A DNA stretch of 64,000 nt from Larix kaempferi (Eukaryota; Streptophyta; Pinopsida; Pinales; Pinaceae), in the NCBI GenBank assembly GCA_027924585.1, contig BSBM01000050.1, forward strand, positions 6,476,501-6,540,500. Direction: 5' to 3'. This document shows, one piece after another, positions 60,156-64,000 of this stretch. The position numbers and the translations under genes are program-made. How positions within the stretch are numbered: the first letter of the stretch is position 1; every line of letters begins with the position of its first letter. The notes beneath the pieces are model-generated. The model saw nothing but the letters and a program-made list of their open reading frames with translations. It did not search any database and had not been told where the DNA came from.

Positions 60156-60686
60156 GTTTATGCATGGCTAGGGTTCTTTTAGGGGATTAAAACACTCACT
60201 CCATTTGTTCTCATACTATTTCTCATTTAACTCGTTTCACTCCTCTTTGCTAGGGTTTTGAATGGGTTTGCTAGTTGTTTGTGAGCAAATTTGTGAGAGA
60301 TTGGAAGGAAGATTGAAGGCTGCTATTTGTGAGAGCTTCAAAGAGAGATTGAAGGCCGCCATAGATACATTCAACCAACATTGGAGAGCTGAAGAGGTAG
60401 GCTCTAAATCCCACTCTTTGTTTGCTTTTTAATTTTCTTTTCCATTATGTTAAAATTTTAAATCTTCAATGTTCTTTTCTCCTACTCTTTTCCATTCCTC
60501 CTTCTCCATCATTCTATTTTAGGCGACAAGTTATTCTCATCTCGAGTCAAGAAGCATGATGGGTATGTGGTTTTTCCTTTTGGTTCCATTTCTTATTATG
60601 ATGGTGGTGTTGGGAAGCTAAAATACCACTGATGAGGAGGAAGTAGGGAGTGGCTGTGTGGCACATACCGTGGAGAGGAAGAAGAA
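60156..60686 (+). other. 5' region of the hAT gene
   Basis: Non-coding sequence lies between the Copia target duplication and the first recognisable hAT codon. It may hold the promoter and leader of the transposase gene. No clear motif was found. Confidence 0.4.
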
Positions 60687-61121
60687 ATGGAAGGGGATGA
60701 TGATAATGAAGTTTATAACGGCGAGGGACAAAAACACAAAGTGAATAAAACACCTTTGTATGGGACAAGGCTTGGGGGAGGGAAAGGGGGTGGGTCCACA
60801 AAGTTTATATGCCCCCATTATACTTAAACTTACATAGGTTCATATACCCATGTGAGAAAGCATTTATGTGGGATTATGCCATGTAAAGAAGGTAAGGCTA
60901 CTGAAGTCAAAACCTGTGACAAAGTGCTAGGGAAAGAGAAACACATACAAGAAGGAAGAGGAGGATGCCCAAAACAAATCCAAAAAGTCAAGGGTTGAAT
61001 ATGAGGCCTTATAATCACATAGAATGTTTGGTAGTCGATCCCCATCCCCCATGGCAGTGGATTCTTATCTATGCGTAGAACATTATTAGATTTCCTTGAC
61101 CAAGGTTACAAGGATGATGTG
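60687..61121 (+). pseudogene. hAT-family transposase, N-terminal part with BED finger
   Basis: From the ATG at 60687 the reading gives GGGKGGGSTKFICPH, then GSYTHVRKHLCGIMPC (a BED-type zinc finger, C-x2-C replaced in part), EGKATEVKTCDKV, and, after a frameshift, DAQNKSKKSRVEYEA and RTLLDFLDQGYKDDVD. This pattern is typical of plant hAT-like proteins with BED and DUF659 domains. One stop lies inside the finger, another after VEYEAL, and two frameshifts are present. The gene is cut at 61121 by a solo LTR and resumes at 63770. Confidence 0.82.
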
Positions 61122-63769
61122 TGTTACCCCCCATTTTGAATCTAAGTTGCATGATACGGGGAAACGAAAACGTGTATCCGAAATGGAAACGCACTGGAAA
61201 CACAAGCCCCCTAAATTTAGGAAACGGGGAAACGCAATATATATATATATATAGTAAGGACATTAAAAATTAAATGTGAAACATAATTGGCAAGTGATAA
61301 ATCATAATTTCAAACATCTAACATCACATTTTACTCATAAGTCCATCTCTGTATCATTAATAATTGTCATAGATGATTACATAATGCAAGTTGCCAAGAA
61401 GTAATATCCAAAAACAACCTTGGCAATACAATATATTCAAAATTTCAAAACCAACCTTTATTTATGAGTCTACAATGCTACATATATCAAAATGTGAACA
61501 GTCAACATAGAACTCAACCATAAGATAAGTCGATTTGCAGAGTACTGTAGTTGACTGTCTTCAAATCAACTTCCTCAAGTAACCCTTGCTTGCTCAAATC
61601 ACTATGTGAGATGAGGGAAGTAAGATCCTCCTTTTATAAAAAAAATGACTTTTAGAGGCTTCTAGAGGTTTCCTAAACCATCATTAACCCATTAAGAAAC
61701 AACTTAACCCATTGATTAAGCTAACAGGTTCTTTTTTTGGATGGAAAAGCGAGAATTTGAGGAGGAAATGCGGCATACGGACGCGGATACGACACAAAAA
61801 CGCGTTTCCAGCCATACCACCCATGTTTCTTAAACGTTAAACGTGGTGGCACGGTTGGAAACGCGTTTCCGAGGAGTACCAAATGCGTTTCCGAGTTTCC
61901 TTCCTGGGACGGCAGTGGTATGGGGCCTAGTACCAGGTTTCCTGCAACTTAGTTTTGAATGGGTGTCCACTTGTAATTTTCATCACAAACTTCATGGAGA
62001 TGGCATGTTGATGATGCCTTGGATTACAACTTTTAGATGTTCATGGAGACTTGATGATTAATGGTTTCCATGACGTTATTGAGTTCTTGGCATGGATTCA
62101 TGGTTATGCAGCTGGTTTTGCATGTTGTTCTAGGGCGAATTGTGCAAAACAAGATTTTTTATTCAAACCCCTATTTCTCCAATGCCCTAGCTCAGATGGG
62201 GACTTATGATATATGCATGGAAAGCCCTTTCAGAAGGCTATCTCATGATGCTAAACACTCAACCTAGTTCTCCATGGTGAGTAATCAAGTCATCTTTTTT
62301 GGGCAGGTTTTGCTGGTTTCTGGGCTGTTTTTTAGCAGTTTGGTACCTTGTCTTCAAGAGGGTGGATCTCACTCATCCTAGCTTTGTTTGGGAAGTGCCA
62401 TATATGATTGTAAAGTTCTTTCCAAGATATTTTCGAAGTGAGAGAAGGCTCAACCAAATTACTAGTAGTTTGGGATCATTGGAGTCATCTTTTCGGGTCG
62501 TTTTTGTTGGTTTTATGGCCGTTTTTCAGCGGTTAGGTACTTTAACTTCAGGAGGTTGGATTTGACTCATCCTAGCTCAGTATGGGAAGTGCCATATATG
62601 GTTGAAAATCTCTTTTCAAGGCCTTTCCAAAGGTATAGAACGCTCCTTGAGATTCTAAGGGGTTTGAGAAAGCTAGGGTCATCTTTCAAGTTGTTTTCCC
62701 ACATTTTGGAGCTATTTCTTGCACTTGGTTTGACCCTATTGGCACATGCTTGGACCATTGGCAACACTTTTGAGGAGAACGTTGAGTTGTTAAAGGGATC
62801 TAAAGCGTCAACCCTAGATCTAACCTCTTTTCATCATTGTTTGACCTAGATCTAGTGGTGCACCCTCTCTCTTAGGCCTTATGCATCTTGGACATTGTAC
62901 ATGTGGCATTGTCCACCTTATATTTTGGATATTATTAGATTTTGTTAGGGTTTTAGTGGAGGTTTTTCATTGTTTGCTCCACCCTAGGCTAGATCTAACA
63001 TTTTATGCTTATTTTATTGTAAAGGAAGTTGGGCTCCTTTCCTATATAAAAGCCTCTTTCTCATTTGTACTCATGGTTGGATTTTGAGATCTCTCTCTCT
63101 CTCTCTCTCCCTCTCTCTTTTGGAGCCTAATTGTCATATTTTTATGGAGCATTTTCGAAGTGTAAAGGTTTTATTCTCTTGGGTTATCTTGGTGGCTAAA
63201 TATTGGAGTAACTAGTTTCTTTTGGCATTGTAAGGTCTATTAATATAGTCCATAGAAGGCAATCTTGCTCCATTGGTTAAGTGTAAGAATTTTCTATACT
63301 TATGTCATGCTTTAGTTTTGTAACTTGATTATGTATTTGGCATTTTAGGAGGGGTAGTAATCAAGCTTGCATAGGCTTCTGCAACCCTTCCTTGGCGAAT
63401 TTTGCAAGGAGCTTCAAGAGTTTGGGGTAGGAATTTGTCATGCTTTGTAGGGGTTCCAACCAATCACATACAATCATCCTGAGACTCCATATGCCTTGGG
63501 AATTGACACTATTCTTCATAACTCTTCCATCACCTATACTACAAAGAAGACCTCAAGTTTTTCTAGGGCTAATTCTTTAAATCAGCTTGTGCCTCCATTG
63601 CCATAGCCTAGCGATCTATTCCTAGGGAAGCCCCCCTTGAGTTGGAGAAGATCCAATCTGAAGTGCAGAAGGTGGTTGTTGAGGTGATAGTCGGTAACAC
63701 CTCTAGGTTCTAGTTGGACTAGCCTATTCTTTGGGGATTTAATCACACAAGCTAGTTCAAGTTGTAACA
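61122..63769 (+). mobile_element. Solo LTR, TGTTACC family, copy 3
   Basis: This 2,648-bp block begins TGTTACCCCCC and ends GTTGTAACA, with 5-bp flanks atgtg (61117-61121) and acgtg (63770-63774), one transition apart. A TATA box (CCTATATAAAAGCC, about 63042) gives plus orientation. A CT run lies at about 63090-63118. Its last 200 bp match the two other copies. It carries a hAT MITE near its left end. It splits a hAT transposase gene. Confidence 0.85.
61142..61952. mobile_element. hAT MITE with perfect 8-bp target duplication
   Basis: This 811-bp element has terminal repeats CTAAGTTGCA...TGCAACTTAG and a perfect 8-bp duplication ttttgaat (61134-61141 and 61953-61960), the hAT signature. Subterminal regions are crowded with GGAAACG and CGTTTCC motifs, plausible transposase binding sites. 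An AT dinucleotide run sits at about 61237-61252. No transposase is encoded. Confidence 0.92.
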
Positions 63770-64000
63770 ACGTGGATTGAAAAATTTACAAGTTTCTCTA
63801 TGCATCTGGTGTACCATTCAATGTTCTTTCCTCACTCTATTAGCATGAAATGGTACAAGCCATCAATGGTGCCCCTAAAGCATACAAGAACCCTAGGTAT
63901 GACAAACCTAGAACTGTGGGACTTGACAAGGAAAGAGACAAAATACATAAAGCTCTTGGAAATTTTACAAATGATTGGATCGACTTTGGGGTTTTTATTG
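63770..64000 (+). pseudogene. hAT transposase, DUF659 start, cut by window end
   Basis: The frame reads KIYKFLYASGVPFNVLSSLY, a TAG in place of Trp, then HEMVQAINGAPKAYKNPRYD, KPRTVGLDKERDKIHKALGN and FTNDWIDFGVFI. This matches the start of the DUF659 domain of plant hAT-like transposases. A TGA lies just before KIYKF. It continues the gene interrupted at 61121 and runs out of the window. Confidence 0.85.

Noticed and set aside
62299-62849. Open frames of 88 and 97 codons
   Set aside because: They lie in the TGTTACC solo LTR and have no counterpart in the other two copies.

Overview
The window is a repeat-packed stretch of a large plant nuclear genome. It holds Copia (Ty1-type) and chromodomain-bearing Gypsy (Ty3-type) LTR retrotransposons, solo LTRs, hAT-type DNA elements and at least one plant gene with a very long intron. 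A gymnosperm is my best guess, from the intron size and the old, stacked insertions, but the sequence does not prove the lineage.

Host gene. Two short plus-strand exons (17818-17950 and 46801-46863) have proper splice borders, matching phase, and together spell a DnaJ-type cysteine motif, CPTCNGSGVMNCTEC. They are separated by a 28,850-bp intron. No other exon of this gene was found, so the rest probably lies outside the window. A minus-strand fragment of an ABC1/UbiB-type atypical kinase gene (16217-16980) lies just upstream and carries a fresh-looking inverted duplication.

Left part, 1-16067. A probable Gypsy LTR (1-1448) abuts a deleted minus-strand Copia fragment (1449-2580). A plus-strand Copia remnant follows (RT/RNase H 2615-3658, 3' LTR 15512-16067). 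Its 3' leader is split by a minus-strand Copia element (4034-15314, TSD tgagt). That element is itself split by a nearly intact plus-strand Copia element (5418-11646, TSD ctccc).

Intron, 17951-46800. It holds a solo LTR (18979-20437), then a fold-back structure with arms of about 1 kb (20688-35238) into which four elements inserted: a hAT-like MITE, a Gypsy chromovirus (22608-32578), a solo LTR inside the gag of that chromovirus (27735-30332), and a Gypsy-type solo LTR (33582-35153). A 4-kb non-coding element with TGTTATCAC ends (39594-43557) and several minisatellites follow.

Right part, 46864-64000. A Gypsy pol remnant (47110-47450) is followed by a degenerate hAT transposase gene (60687-61121 and 63770-64000). 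The hAT gene is split by a solo LTR (61122-63769) that carries a hAT MITE (61142-61952). A 12.3-kb Copia element (47810-60155, TSD gttta) precedes the hAT gene. It contains a DNA transposon in gag (49151-50229), a second TGTTATCAC element in RNase H (53027-57538), and a short LTR element with tandem leader copies (58105-58836). Every retroelement coding region seen carries stops, frameshifts or insertions, so none looks autonomous. All alignments and repeat comparisons were done by eye.
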